From: Gordonia westfalica
GTDB lineage: Bacteria; Actinomycetota; Actinomycetes; Mycobacteriales; Mycobacteriaceae
Direction: 5' to 3'
Assembly (NCBI RefSeq): GCF_900105725.1
Contig: NZ_FNLM01000034.1
Location: forward strand, 1,984,001-2,048,000
DNA length: 64,000 nucleotides
Shown here: one piece after another, positions 27,086-37,278 of the stretch
Layout: every line of letters starts with the position of its first letter
Numbering within the stretch: the stretch's first letter is position 1
Program-made: the position numbers and the translations under genes
The notes under the pieces: generated by a model
Seen by the model: only the letters and a program-made list of their open reading frames with translations
Database searches by the model: none
What the model was told of the DNA's origin: nothing

Positions 27086-28144
27086 TCAGCGGTGTCCTCG
27101 CCGGCCGATGACCGCCATCGCCAGCGCTCCGACCGCGGCCGCCGCCGCCAGCGCCCCGGCGCGCGGTGCCGGACTCACCTCGACCGTCGGCGAGATGACA
27201 ACCGGCCGATGCAGTTCCGCGTCGGTGTCCTCCACGACCTGGAACTCCGCATTCGCCGGGTCGGTGGCGCACCAGGCGGCGGCGTAGAGGACGATGCGCG
27301 ACGCCAGGTAGGCGAACACCATGACACCGAGGATCGGGCCGAACGCCACCCCCGCCGGACTGCTCAGCACCGACGAGAGATAGATACCGCCGATCGTCTT
27401 GACGATCTCGAAGGCGACCGCGGTGATCAGGCCGGCCTTGATCGTGTTGCGGAAGGGCAACTGCACCAACGGGAGTCGCGCCATGATGAACGTGAACAGC
27501 GCCCAGGTGGCGAGGATCGAGACCGCGATCGACACCAACCGGACGAGGATCGGCGCCCACGATGCGTCGTCGAGACCGACCCACCCGAGCACGGTCCGCG
27601 TCAGACCCGAATTACCCAGGGCCGTAACGGCCATCGTCACCGCGAAGGCGACGCCGAGACCGGCGAACGCCACGAGGTCCCACACCTTCGACATCACGGC
27701 GTTGCGCTGTACGCGGCCGCCCCACATCTCGGTCATCCCGGCACGGACACCCGAGATCCACCCGATGCCGGTGAACGCCGCGCCGAGCAGACCGACCACA
27801 CCGACCGTGGTGCGGGAGTCGATCGCCGAGGTGATGATGTCGGACACCTGATCGCCGAGCTGCCCCGGCATCTTCTCCACGACCGCGTCCTGGATGTCCT
27901 GCAACAGTTCCGGCTGCCGGGCCAGCACGAAACCGGCGACCGCGAAGGCGACCATGATGATCGGGACGAGCGCGAGGATGCCGTTGAAACTGATGCTCGC
28001 GGCGTAGAGATTTCCTCGTCGATCGTTGTAGCGATCGAAGGTCCGCAGGAGATGGTCGAGCCACGTCCAGCGCTCGCGCCGGTCCTCGTAGATCGATTTC
28101 GCCCGGGTGACGAGTGACTTCCCCGAATCGACCACCGAACTCAC
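27086..28144 (-). CDS. YihY/BrkB family membrane protein
   Basis: 352 residues with about six transmembrane helices. The family signature NLYAASISFNGILALVPIIMV starts near residue 44, and FGPILGVMVFAYLASRIVLYAAAW closes the core. A hydrophobic C-terminal tail ends RRGHR. The biochemical role of the family is unsettled; the old label ribonuclease BN is incorrect. Its position next to trpS matches M. tuberculosis Rv3335c-Rv3336c (from memory). The GTG at 28144 is the start, and it converges on the TetR gene with a 16-base gap. Confidence 0.88.
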   Translation of the reverse strand: MSSVVDSGKSLVTRAKSIYEDRRERWTWLDHLLRTFDRYNDRRGNLYAASISFNGILALVPIIMVAFAVAGFVLARQPELLQDIQDAVVEKMPGQLGDQVSDIITSAIDSRTTVGVVGLLGAAFTGIGWISGVRAGMTEMWGGRVQRNAVMSKVWDLVAFAGLGVAFAVTMAVTALGNSGLTRTVLGWVGLDDASWAPILVRLVSIAVSILATWALFTFIMARLPLVQLPFRNTIKAGLITAVAFEIVKTIGGIYLSSVLSSPAGVAFGPILGVMVFAYLASRIVLYAAAWCATDPANAEFQVVEDTDAELHRPVVISPTVEVSPAPRAGALAAAAAVGALAMAVIGRRGHR

Positions 28145-28192
28145 CGCACGCCTCCTCGTCGGATCGCCGAGGCCACCGCACTCAGTACTGTG

Positions 28193-29278
<1,086 letters not shown>

Positions 29279-30115
29279 TCACTCGTAGGTGACGGTGACC
29301 GGGGCATGATCCGACCAGCGCAGGTCATACGCCGCGGCGCGGTCGACCGTGGACTTGACCGCGCGCTCGGCGAGCGAGCGATTCGTCAGCTGGTAGTCGA
29401 TCCGCCACCCGGAGTCGTTGTCGAAGGCCTTGCCGCGCCACGACCACCACGAGTACGGACCGCTCTCGCCCGGGTACAGGTCACGGGTGACGTCGTGCCA
29501 GCCGGCATCGAGGAGACCGTCGACCCACGCACGCTCGTGCGGGAGGAAGCCCGGGCTCTTGAGATTGCCCTTCCAGTTCTTGATGTCCGCCTCTGCGTGG
29601 GCGATGTTCCAGTCGCCGCCGACGACCACATGCCGACGACGACGCACCAGCCGACCGAGGTGGTCGCCGAACTCGTCGAGGAACCGCGCCTTCTCCTCGT
29701 ACTTGGCGATGTCCTTCTCGGCGTCGGTGAGCGCCGCACCCTTCGGCAGGTAGAGGCTGGCCGCGGTCACCGGACCGAGGTCGGTGTCGAGGTCGACTTC
29801 GAGGTAGCGGCCGAGATCGTCGAACTCCGCGCTGCCGAAGCCGAATCGGACGGCGCCCGGGGCCGAGCGGGTCAGCACGCCGACTCCGGCATGCCCTTTG
29901 ACCGCCGATTCGCTCATCGTGAGATGCCAGCCGGCGTCGAGCGCGGGAGCCAGGGCGTCCCGGGCGAGGTCCTCGCTCGCACGCACTTCCTGCAGCAGCA
30001 CGACGTCGAGCGACGAGTCCTCCAACCAGGGCAGGAACCCGCGGTTGGTTTCGGAACGATGCTTGACCGCTGCGCGGATTCCGTTGACGTTGACCGTGGA
30101 AATGGAGAGTGGCAC
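29279..30115 (-). CDS. xthA: Exodeoxyribonuclease III / AP endonuclease
   Basis: Repairs abasic sites and trims 3' ends in base excision repair. All signature segments of the exonuclease-endonuclease-phosphatase fold are present: VNVNGIRA, LQEVRA (metal-binding Glu), GDWNIAH (catalytic Asp and Asn), WRIDYQL and the final SDHAPV His. Full length at 278 residues. Upstream of trpS on the same strand and divergent from bfd. Confidence 0.94.
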   Translation of the reverse strand: MPLSISTVNVNGIRAAVKHRSETNRGFLPWLEDSSLDVVLLQEVRASEDLARDALAPALDAGWHLTMSESAVKGHAGVGVLTRSAPGAVRFGFGSAEFDDLGRYLEVDLDTDLGPVTAASLYLPKGAALTDAEKDIAKYEEKARFLDEFGDHLGRLVRRRRHVVVGGDWNIAHAEADIKNWKGNLKSPGFLPHERAWVDGLLDAGWHDVTRDLYPGESGPYSWWSWRGKAFDNDSGWRIDYQLTNRSLAERAVKSTVDRAAAYDLRWSDHAPVTVTYE

Positions 30116-30205
30116 GAGGCCTCATCCTACGGATGCGGTCCGACAGAGCCGCGCCCGCGGCGCACCTGCAGAGAGCGTTTCCGACGTCTCGGAATGAGAC
30201 GAAAT

Positions 30206-30224
30206 AGAGGTAAGGCAACCCTTG
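30206..30224. promoter_or_regulatory. Degenerate iron box 1 upstream of bfd
   Basis: AGAGGTAAGGCAACCCTTG matches the IdeR consensus at about 12 of 19 positions, with the core GGTAAGGC shared with the box upstream of sdhC. It lies 60 bases before bfd. Two adjacent boxes are the arrangement by which IdeR is known to act on mycobacterial ferritin genes. Confidence 0.5.
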
Positions 30225-30239
30225 CGCGAGCCCCGCAGA

Positions 30240-30258
30240 GTATGTAAGCATTACCTAA
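30240..30258. promoter_or_regulatory. Degenerate iron box 2 upstream of bfd
   Basis: GTATGTAAGCATTACCTAA matches the IdeR consensus at about 13 of 19 positions and keeps the conserved right half TTACCTAA. Its centre is 34 bases (just over three helical turns) from box 1. A further TTAGGT half-site occurs near 30272. Confidence 0.55.
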
Positions 30259-30283
30259 TCCAGGCTCTACGTTAGGTCCAGAG

Positions 30284-30466
30284 ATGTTCGTTTGCATTTG
30301 CCGCGCCGTCACCGTCGACGAAGTTCATGAGCACTGCGATGCCGGCGCTTACACCGTCGACGACATCAGCGATCGGTGTGGCGCGGGCGAGGGCTGCGGA
30401 ACCTGCCTGGACAAACTCGACAGCATCCTGAGCGAAAGGCTGGCCACCGCGACGAGCGCCGCATGA
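30284..30466 (+). CDS. bfd: Bacterioferritin-associated ferredoxin
   Basis: 60-residue [2Fe-2S] protein that reduces ferric iron in bacterioferritin for release. Cluster ligands Cys4, Cys6, Cys38 and Cys41 (FVCICRA and GCGTCLDK) have the same spacing as E. coli Bfd. Followed 107 bases later by bfr, with a terminator-like hairpin between, so the two genes may be separately tuned. Iron boxes upstream suggest IdeR control. Confidence 0.9.
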   Translation: MFVCICRAVTVDEVHEHCDAGAYTVDDISDRCGAGEGCGTCLDKLDSILSERLATATSAA

Positions 30467-30491
30467 TCTGACATCCGACAACTCCGGTCAC

Positions 30492-30522
30492 AACCTCGCG
30501 CGAGTGCGCGCGCGGGGGTTTT
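30492..30522 (+). terminator. Hairpin with T-run between bfd and bfr
   Basis: AACCTCGCGCG pairs with CGCGCGGGGGTT, allowing one G-T pair and one bulge, and is followed by TTTT. It would end or attenuate the bfd transcript before bfr. Confidence 0.6.
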
Positions 30523-30527
30523 GCCGT

Positions 30528-30559
30528 GTTAGCTTCGTCACGAGACATATTCGGCTAAC
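30528..30559. promoter_or_regulatory. Candidate bfr promoter/operator
   Basis: GTTAGC (30528-30533) and GCTAAC (30554-30559) form a perfect 6-bp inverted repeat around a 20-base spacer that contains a CATATT -10-like element (30546-30551). It ends next to the GGGAGG ribosome-binding site of bfr. Which protein binds is unknown. Confidence 0.4.
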
Positions 30560-30572
30560 GGGAGGCTGTCAT

Positions 30573-31058
30573 ATGCGTGGCGACGACGAGGTCATCGAAC
30601 TCCTCAACGAGCAGCTCACCAGCGAGCTCACCGCGATCAACCAGTACTTCCTCCACGCGAAGATGCAGGAGAGCTGGGGCCTCACCGAGATCGCGGCCAA
30701 GACCCGCGCGGAGTCCATCGAGGAGATGACGCACGCGGAGATCCTCACCGACCGCATCCTGTTCCTCGAGGCACTGCCGAACTACCAGCGTCTGCTGCCG
30801 CTGCGCATCGGACAGTCGATCCGCGAGCAGTTCGAGTCGGACATGGCCATCGAGGTCGAGGTCGTCGAGCGACTGCGCCCGGGCATCGCGATGTGCCGCG
30901 AGAAGGGCGACATCACGAGCGCGAATCTCCTCGAGAAGATCCTCGCCGACGAGGAAGAGCACATCGACTACCTCGAGACACAGCTCGAGCTGATCAACAA
31001 GCTCGGCGAGCCGCTCTACCTGTCGAAGACGATCGCGACTCCCCCGTCCAACGGCTGA
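30573..31058 (+). CDS. bfr: Bacterioferritin (heme ferritin)
   Basis: 161 residues, 24-mer iron-storage shell. Di-iron ferroxidase ligands are all present: Glu18, Glu51, His54, Glu94, Glu127 and His130. Met52, the inter-subunit heme ligand, is also there (SIEEMTHAE). The ATG at 30573 follows GGGAGG; the longer frame from 30504 starts inside the terminator. Paired with bfd for iron release. Confidence 0.96.
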   Translation: MRGDDEVIELLNEQLTSELTAINQYFLHAKMQESWGLTEIAAKTRAESIEEMTHAEILTDRILFLEALPNYQRLLPLRIGQSIREQFESDMAIEVEVVERLRPGIAMCREKGDITSANLLEKILADEEEHIDYLETQLELINKLGEPLYLSKTIATPPSNG

Positions 31059-31078
31059 CCGGCCGCACCCTCCACCAC

Positions 31079-32350
31079 TCAGGCGCCGGCAGGCCGGCGT
31101 CGGGCCGTCAGGATCGCGACTCCGGCGACGGCGAGGCCACCGACGGCCAGGAGCGCACCGATCGCCGAGGGCGACAGGAATCCCCAGCCGGCACCGACCA
31201 CGACGCCGCCGAGAAAGGCGCCCGCGGCGTTGGCGATGTTGAGCGCCGAGTGGTTGAGCGCGGCGGCCAGCGTCTGTGCGTCGGCCGCGACGTCCATCAG
31301 GCGCGTCTGTAGCGCCGGGAGCATCGTCGACCCGGTCAGTGCGACGAAATACGTGAGAATCAGTGCCGCCCAGGCATTCTGGGCAAGGACCGCGAAGGCT
31401 GCGAGCGTGACGGCACTGGTGAACAGCCCGGCGAGGATGGCGATGGACACACTGCGGTCGGCGGCGTAACCGCCGACGAAGTTGCCGGTCACCATGCCCA
31501 GGCCGTACAGCATCAGGGCGAAGGGCACGACCGAGACCGATAATCCCGTCACCGAGGTGAGTGCCGAGTTCAGGTACGTGTAGAAGGCGAACATCCCGCC
31601 GAATCCGACGACGCCGATCACCAGGGTGAACCACACCTGCGACCGCTTGAGGGCCCCGAGCTCGGTCAGCGGGTCGGTGATCGTCATACCCGACAGGCTC
31701 GGCAACGCGCGGACCAGTGCGACGACGGTCGCCACACCGATGACGACGACGATCGCGAATGCAGAGCGCCAGCCGAACGTCTCCCCCAGCCAGGCGGCCG
31801 CCGGCACGCCGACGACGTTCGCGACCGACAGACCGAGCATCACCTGCCCGACCGCCTTGGCCCGATTCCCCGGGCCGGCGAGGTGCGCAGCCACCAGCGC
31901 CGCCACCCCGAAGTACGCACCGTGCGGCAGACCGGCGACGAACCGCGCCACCAGGAGAAGTCCGTACGACGGCGCGAGCACGGTCGCCAGGTTGCCGATG
32001 GTGAACGCCACCATCAGGGCGATCAGCAGCGTCCGCCGCGACATCCGGGCCGTCAGCGCCGCGATCAGCGGGGCACCCACCACGACGCCGAGCGCATACG
32101 CGGAGATGACGTGACCGGCGGTCGGTTCGGAGACGTCGAGCGAGCCGGCGATGTTGGGGAGCAGCCCCATCGCGACGAACTCGGTGGTCCCGATACCGAA
32201 ACCGCCGAGGGCGAGCGCGAGGATCGTCAGCCGGCGGGCACGACCCGAGATCGTCGAGGGACGCCCCCGCACCGTCGACGACGCGTCGTCGAGCACGTTC
32301 AGAGCGAGATCGTCCGGTGCACCGGAGGTCGTCGTGGGAGCGTCAGGCAC
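31079..32350 (-). CDS. MFS transporter, DHA1 family (AraJ/CmlR-like efflux)
   Basis: 423 residues with about 12 transmembrane helices after a 40-residue hydrophilic N-terminus. GIGTTEFVAMGLLPNIA in helix 1 is typical of the arabinose-efflux/chloramphenicol-exporter branch. The MFS motif A region (LTARMSRRTLLIALM) and motif C-like VMLGLSVANVVGVPAAAWLG are visible. Probably a proton-driven exporter of small molecules; the substrate is unknown. It converges on bfr with a 20-base gap. Confidence 0.85.
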   Translation of the reverse strand: MPDAPTTTSGAPDDLALNVLDDASSTVRGRPSTISGRARRLTILALALGGFGIGTTEFVAMGLLPNIAGSLDVSEPTAGHVISAYALGVVVGAPLIAALTARMSRRTLLIALMVAFTIGNLATVLAPSYGLLLVARFVAGLPHGAYFGVAALVAAHLAGPGNRAKAVGQVMLGLSVANVVGVPAAAWLGETFGWRSAFAIVVVIGVATVVALVRALPSLSGMTITDPLTELGALKRSQVWFTLVIGVVGFGGMFAFYTYLNSALTSVTGLSVSVVPFALMLYGLGMVTGNFVGGYAADRSVSIAILAGLFTSAVTLAAFAVLAQNAWAALILTYFVALTGSTMLPALQTRLMDVAADAQTLAAALNHSALNIANAAGAFLGGVVVGAGWGFLSPSAIGALLAVGGLAVAGVAILTARRRPAGA

Positions 32351-32438
32351 GCCTCATGCCAACCGGCCCCCGGAGCGCGCCATTCCCCTACACCCGGTGA
32401 GTTGATTCACAGAGTTCGACTGCTCCTGCCCGGCGGAC

Positions 32439-34280
32439 CTACTCGGCGCCCGAGCCGCTGCTCGACGAGCCGTCGGAGTCGCTGCTGCTGTCCGAGTTCG
32501 AGCTGCTGCTGTCCGCGCCACTGCCGCTGTTCGAGTTCGAGCTGTCCGAGTTCGAGCTGTCCGAGTTCGAGCTGTCCGAGTTCGAGCTGTCCGAGTTCGA
32601 GCTCTCCGAACCCCCGGAGCCGCCGTCCGGACCGCCCGAGGTCCCATCGTCGGACGACGGCGCATCCGCGGGGTCGCCTTCGGAGCGCGTGACGCCGGGA
32701 TCGCTGCCACCGGCCGAGGGGACGGTGCCGTCTCCACCGCCGGTCGGGGTGCGGTCGGGTTCGGCCGCCGGCACGGTCGCCGCTGCGTCCGGGCCCGTGG
32801 CGGAGTCGTCACCCGACGGACCGGCCACGTCGGTGACGGCCGGCCCGTCGGAACCGCGGTCGGTCGCCTCGACCACCGGCGCGCCGGTCCCGGACTCGTC
32901 GTCGACGGTGGCGACGAACCGCGCGAGGGCCACCGACGCGCGGGAGCCGCCGGCGTCGTCGTATGCGAGCACCGCAGGGGTCGTCGGCTGCGACGTGACC
33001 GTCGGCCCGACGATCTCACCCGCCCAGTACCGGACGAAGTTCACCGGCAGCAGCACGATGCTGCGCACGCTGGCGGCCAGCGCGGTCACACCGCGCATGA
33101 GACGCGCCGGGGACAGGCTGACGATGCCCTGCAGGATGTCCTCGAAGACGAAGAGGTCGGGAAGGTAGCCGCCGTAACCCAGCTGCGGCAGCGGCGGCAG
33201 CAAACCCTGGACGAGGCGGACGACGGGCTGCAGGTTCGCCAGGGTGATGCCGAGCGGCAGGCCGATCGTCGGACGGCCGGACAGGAAGTCGCCGATCTCG
33301 CCGGTGTATCCGAGGTCGGACGCCCAGCCCTGGACGAGCTCGGCGAATGCGGACTTCGCCCCGACCATGCAGACCGTGCCCGCGGCGTTGCACGAGACCG
33401 GTCGCGTCGCCCACTGGGACGTGGGGTCCCGGTACATCGCGAACGGGTAGAGGAAGTGCTTGACCTGATATCCGAGAAGCCCGTCGATCGCACCGATCGG
33501 GTCGTAGATGGGATCGGGCAGGTCGCAGATGGGGTCGCCCTCGATACACACCGACACCACGCGGCCCTCGAGCTCACCGAAACCGCTGTCGGTCCCGGTG
33601 GCCCCGCGCGGACCGGACATCGTCAGCCCCGGGATCACGCCGATCAAGGAGAGTTCGATTCCGCGTCCGGTCTTGTCCCCGGCCCGCCGTGGGTCGGAGT
33701 AGAGCTCGCCGCTGACCCCGTCCGGGTCGATGACGACGGTGACCGGGTTGCCCTCGTCGTCGAGAATCGGGTCGCCGTTCTCGTCGGTCGCCACTACCTC
33801 GACGGGAGCACCCGAGCCGATGTCGGCGAGGACATCGCCGGCGACCCGGGCGCCCTGGGAGTACCCGGCCACGACGACCGGTCTGCCCGAACACCGTGAC
33901 TGGTAGCCGGCGATCGCGGACTTGGTCGCCGCGTTCCCCTGTGCGACGCTGTCGTCGTAGCCGGCCGCGCCCAGCGGCCACAGCGTCGTCGGATAGTCGG
34001 CGTAGATGACCTTGTAACCGGCGTCGCCCGCGTACTGCGAATTCGGATCGGGCTGTCCGTTCGGTCCGAGGCCCGTATAACGCTGTGTGACGCCGACGAG
34101 GTGTCGTCCCTCGGGGTCGTTGGTGCCCGCCGCGATCACGACGGCGCCCGCGCCGCAGGAAGCCGAGTCATCGGCGAGCGCCTCGCCCGGAAGACACATC
34201 GCCGCGGCGACGGCGAAACCGGTGATCGAAGCGATCAGCAATGAGGTCCGACGGGACCGGAGGTGCGCCATCGCAGCCAT
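32439..34280 (-). CDS. Secreted PE-PPE domain serine hydrolase-like protein with Ser/Asn/Asp repeat tail
   Basis: 613 residues. A signal peptide ends near GEALA-DD (about residue 38). The alpha/beta-hydrolase PE-PPE domain has VVVAGYSQGARVAGD (nucleophile elbow) near residue 140 and conserved Cys pairs (CIEGDPICDLP, CNAAGTVCM). A hydrophobic stretch (LPQLGYGGYL...LLPVNFVRYW) follows. The last ~130 residues are low-complexity, with an SSNSD-type repeat. The ATG at 34280 is preceded by GAGGAGAACGACCTC, which sets the start. It is probably exported and may act on mycolate or lipid esters; no PE or PPE partner is seen. Confidence 0.8.
   Translation of the reverse strand: MAAMAHLRSRRTSLLIASITGFAVAAAMCLPGEALADDSASCGAGAVVIAAGTNDPEGRHLVGVTQRYTGLGPNGQPDPNSQYAGDAGYKVIYADYPTTLWPLGAAGYDDSVAQGNAATKSAIAGYQSRCSGRPVVVAGYSQGARVAGDVLADIGSGAPVEVVATDENGDPILDDEGNPVTVVIDPDGVSGELYSDPRRAGDKTGRGIELSLIGVIPGLTMSGPRGATGTDSGFGELEGRVVSVCIEGDPICDLPDPIYDPIGAIDGLLGYQVKHFLYPFAMYRDPTSQWATRPVSCNAAGTVCMVGAKSAFAELVQGWASDLGYTGEIGDFLSGRPTIGLPLGITLANLQPVVRLVQGLLPPLPQLGYGGYLPDLFVFEDILQGIVSLSPARLMRGVTALAASVRSIVLLPVNFVRYWAGEIVGPTVTSQPTTPAVLAYDDAGGSRASVALARFVATVDDESGTGAPVVEATDRGSDGPAVTDVAGPSGDDSATGPDAAATVPAAEPDRTPTGGGDGTVPSAGGSDPGVTRSEGDPADAPSSDDGTSGGPDGGSGGSESSNSDSSNSDSSNSDSSNSDSSNSNSGSGADSSSSNSDSSSDSDGSSSSGSGAE
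32536..32610. repeat. Five 15-bp tandem repeats in the PE-PPE protein tail
   Basis: Five head-to-tail copies of a 15-base unit (TTCGAGCTGTCCGAG on the + strand, last copy imperfect) encode the SNSDS repeat on the - strand. Copies are nearly identical at DNA level, so the array is probably recent and length-variable. Confidence 0.85.
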
Positions 34281-34543
34281 GAGGTCGTTCTCCTCGATGA
34301 GCCCGGACCACATGGTGGAGCCGTCCGCCGGGGTTGCCCGAACCCTATTCGGCTCCGACGAACCTGACACGATGCTGAGAAACGCTAATGATCGTGTACT
34401 GGCGATTCACACTGCACATTCCGCGATTTCAACCGGTCGGACTACACATTCGATACACGTTTCCGGCGCCTTTCGAGGGGTTCGATTCGCGGTGACCGGG
34501 AGGGTTCTCTGGCACTCACATCCGTGTTATATCCTTGTCGCCA
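34281..34543. other. Intergenic region before the SAM riboswitch
   Basis: About 260 bases with no credible gene. It must contain the leftward promoter of the PE-PPE gene and the rightward met promoter. TTATAT at 34527-34532 is a plausible -10 element and would place the transcript start a few bases before the riboswitch at 34544. Confidence 0.5.
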
Positions 34544-34665
34544 GGTCATGAGTATCAGCGTCAAGCCCCGGCTTGCTGATCGGCAACCCTCCAACCGCGG
34601 TGGGGTGCTCCGGGTGATGACCGGGTTGTGGGATCGCAGAAGCGACGCCCCGGCAAGCGCGGGTC
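34544..34665 (+). ncRNA. SAM-IV riboswitch upstream of metY-metX
   Basis: The segment opens with GGTCATGAGTATCAGCG and continues with CAAGCCCCGGCTTGCTGATC, CGGCAACCCTCCAACCGCGG, TGGGGTGCTCCGGGTGATGACC and finally CGGCAAGCGCGGGTC. This is the conserved core, paired helices and 3' pseudoknot strand of actinobacterial SAM-IV riboswitches. GGTCAT pairs with ATGACC to close the multiloop. A following hairpin (GGTCCG/CGGACC, 34662-34677) and a CAGGG/CCCTG hairpin probably form the expression platform. SAM should switch off synthesis of the methionine enzymes downstream. Confidence 0.92.
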
Positions 34666-34728
34666 CGAAGGTCGGACCCCAACAGGGTCGAGTTTGGCCC
34701 TGCCGACCGTAGAAAGTGATCAATCGTC

Positions 34729-36065
34729 ATGTCTGATGCCAACGAGGGCACCAATCCAGCCGACAGCTGGAGCTTCGAGACCAAGCAGATCCACGCCGGC
34801 CAGGCCGCCGACGCGGCCACGAATGCCCGGGCGCTGCCGATCTACCAGACCACCTCCTACGTCTTCAACGACACGCAGCATGCGGCGAACCTCTTCGGTC
34901 TCGCGGAGCCGGGCAACATCTACACCCGCATCATGAACCCGACGCAGGACGCGGTCGAGCAGCGCATCGCCGCCCTCGAAGGCGGCGTCGCCGCTCTGCT
35001 CGTGTCCTCGGGCCAGGCTGCCGAGACCTACTCGATCCTCAACATCGTCGAGACCGGCGGTCACGTGGTGTCGAGCCCGCGTCTCTACGGCGGCACCTAC
35101 AACCTCTTCCACTACACCCTGCCGAAGCTCGGCATCGAGGTGAGCTTCGTGGAGGATCCCGAGGATCCCGCGTCGTGGCAGGCCGCCGTCCGTGACAACA
35201 CCCGTGCGTTCTTCGGTGAGTCGATCTCCAACCCGAACAACGAGATCCTCGACATCAAGGGCATCTCCGAGGTCGCGCACCGCAACGGCGTGCCGTTGAT
35301 CATCGACAACACCGTCGCCACCCCGTACCTGATCAACCCGCTGGCCCACGGCGCCGACATCGTCGTCCACTCGGCCACCAAGTACATCGGCGGACACGGC
35401 ACCGCGGTCGGCGGCGTCATCGTCGACGGCGGCACCTTCGACTGGCGCGTCCAGCGGGACGGCCCAGATGGAACCAAGACCGACCTGTTCCCCGGCTTCA
35501 CCACCCCGGACCCCAGCTACCACGGCGCGGTCTTCGCCGACCTGGGCGCCCCGGCCTACGCACTCAAGGCTCGCGTCCAGTGGTTGCGCGACACCGGCGC
35601 CGCGATCGCCCCGTTCAACGCGTTCCTGCTCGCCCAGGGCCTCGAGACCCTGAGCCTGCGCGTCGAGCGTCACGTCGCCAACGCACAGAAGGTCGCGAAG
35701 TTCCTGGAGGGTCACGCCCAGGTCGAGTCCGTCGCCTACGCCGGTCTCGAGTCCTCGCCGTGGTACCAGCGCGGCCAGGAGCTCGCCCCCAAGGGCCAGG
35801 GTGCGATCATCGCCTTCGAGATCAACGGCGGTGTCGACGCGGGCAAGAAGTTCGTGGACGCCCTGAGTCTGCACAGCCATGTGGCCAACATCGGCGACGT
35901 CCGTTCGCTGGTCATCCATCCGGCCTCGACCACCCACAGCCAGCTGACCCCCGAGGAGCAGCTCGCCGCAGGTGTCACCCGGGCCTGGTGCGCCTGGCCG
36001 TGGGTATCGAGGGAATCGACGACATCCTGGCGGACCTCGAACAGGGCTTCGCAGCCGCCAAGTGA
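34729..36065 (+). CDS. metY: O-acetylhomoserine sulfhydrylase (apparent 1-base frameshift near the 3' end)
   Basis: PLP enzyme converting O-acetylhomoserine and sulphide to homocysteine. The cofactor Lys is near residue 218 in [16 protein letters not shown], and [23 protein letters not shown] is the family segment. The frame breaks in CCC at 35978-35980. With one more C it runs into [20 protein letters not shown] and stops at 36063-36065, giving the normal length of about 445 residues. As given, the frame reads through into metX, a false 835-residue fusion. Directly under the SAM-IV riboswitch. Confidence 0.93.
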
Positions 36066-36087
36066 GACAGGTGAGGCAGTTTTGTCG

Positions 36088-37236
36088 GTGAGTATCGACC
36101 TGAACGCGCAAGCGTCTGATCAGCCCGACTGGGAATCGGTCCCGGACGGGAAGCTCGTCGGCATGGGCATCGGCTCGCTGCCTCTCGACAGCGGCGAACG
36201 GATCGACAACGTCACCCTGGCGTTCCAGCGCTGGGGGACGTTGTCGCCGTCCCGCGACAACGTCATCCTCACCCTGCACGCACTCACCGGCGACTCCCAC
36301 GTCACCGGTCCCGCCGACGACGAGCACGAGGCGCCCGGCTGGTGGGACGGCCTCATCGGCCCCGGCATGGCCATCGACACCGACGAGTGGTGCGTCATCT
36401 CGGCCAACGTCCTCGGCGGCTGCAAGGGATCGACCGGCCCCGGCTCCCTCGCCTCCGACGGCCGGCCGTGGGGTTCGCGCTTCCCGCAGATCACCGTGCT
36501 CGACCAGGTCCGCGCCGAGGTCGCCCTCCTCGACCGTCTCGGAATCCGCAGCGTCGGAGCAGTTCTCGGCGGCTCGATGGGTGGAGCCCGCGCACTCGAA
36601 TGGGCCATCGAATACCCGGAGCGTGTCCGCAGTGCACTGGTGCTGGCCGTGGGCGCCCGCGCCACCGCCGACCAGATCGGCATCCAGAACACGCAGATCG
36701 CCGCCATCAAGGCCGACCCGGCATGGCACGACGGCGACTACCACGCCACCGGACAGATCCCGTTGGCCGGCATGGGCATCGCCCGGCAGATCGCCCACCT
36801 GACGTACCGCACCGAACACGAACTCGACGAACGGTTCGAGAACAAGCCGCAGGGCGACGAGCAGCCGTTGCTCGGTGGCCGGTACGCCGTGCAGAGCTAC
36901 CTCGAGCACCAGGCGTCGAAGCTGATGCAGCGCTTCGACCCGAGCAGCTACGTCGTGCTCACCGAGGTCCTCAACCACCACGACGTCGGCCGCAACCGCG
37001 GTGGCGTGAAGAAGGCACTCAACGAGTGCCGGGTCCCCGTCATCGTCGGCGGTATCGACTCGGATCGCCTGTACCCGTTGCGGTTACAGGCCGAACTCGC
37101 CGAAGAACTGGGCAACTGCGTCGGCGGCCTGCAGGTCGTGCGCTCCGACACCGGGCACGACGGCTTCCTCACCGAGTTCGACGCCATCAGCGACCTGCTC
37201 AAGCGCACGGTCGAACTGGCGCGCCGCGACGCCTGA
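36088..37236 (+). CDS. metX: Homoserine O-acetyltransferase
   Basis: Acetylates homoserine from acetyl-CoA, the committed step of methionine synthesis. Alpha/beta-hydrolase fold of 382 residues from GTG 36088. The nucleophile elbow is [12 protein letters not shown] with Ser near residue 163, DSDRLYP holds the catalytic Asp and GHDGFLTE the catalytic His. [10 protein letters not shown] is a MetX-specific segment. AGGTGAGG lies upstream of the GTG. It supplies the substrate of MetY and shares its riboswitch-controlled transcript. Confidence 0.93.
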   Translation: MSIDLNAQASDQPDWESVPDGKLVGMGIGSLPLDSGERIDNVTLAFQRWGTLSPSRDNVILTLHALTGDSHVTGPADDEHEAPGWWDGLIGPGMAIDTDEWCVISANVLGGCKGSTGPGSLASDGRPWGSRFPQITVLDQVRAEVALLDRLGIRSVGAVLGGSMGGARALEWAIEYPERVRSALVLAVGARATADQIGIQNTQIAAIKADPAWHDGDYHATGQIPLAGMGIARQIAHLTYRTEHELDERFENKPQGDEQPLLGGRYAVQSYLEHQASKLMQRFDPSSYVVLTEVLNHHDVGRNRGGVKKALNECRVPVIVGGIDSDRLYPLRLQAELAEELGNCVGGLQVVRSDTGHDGFLTEFDAISDLLKRTVELARRDA

Positions 37237-37278
37237 GCCGTTCTCGGCCCACGACACCGGTACTTCCTCCCGAACGCC

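Noticed and set aside
34720..36981. 753-codon frame opposite metY-metX
   Set aside because: Antisense shadow of two recognised enzymes with no motif of its own.
34729..37236. MetY-MetX fusion enzyme of 835 codons
   Set aside because: The junction loses the conserved MetY C-terminus, which is intact in the alternative frame; a missing C explains it.
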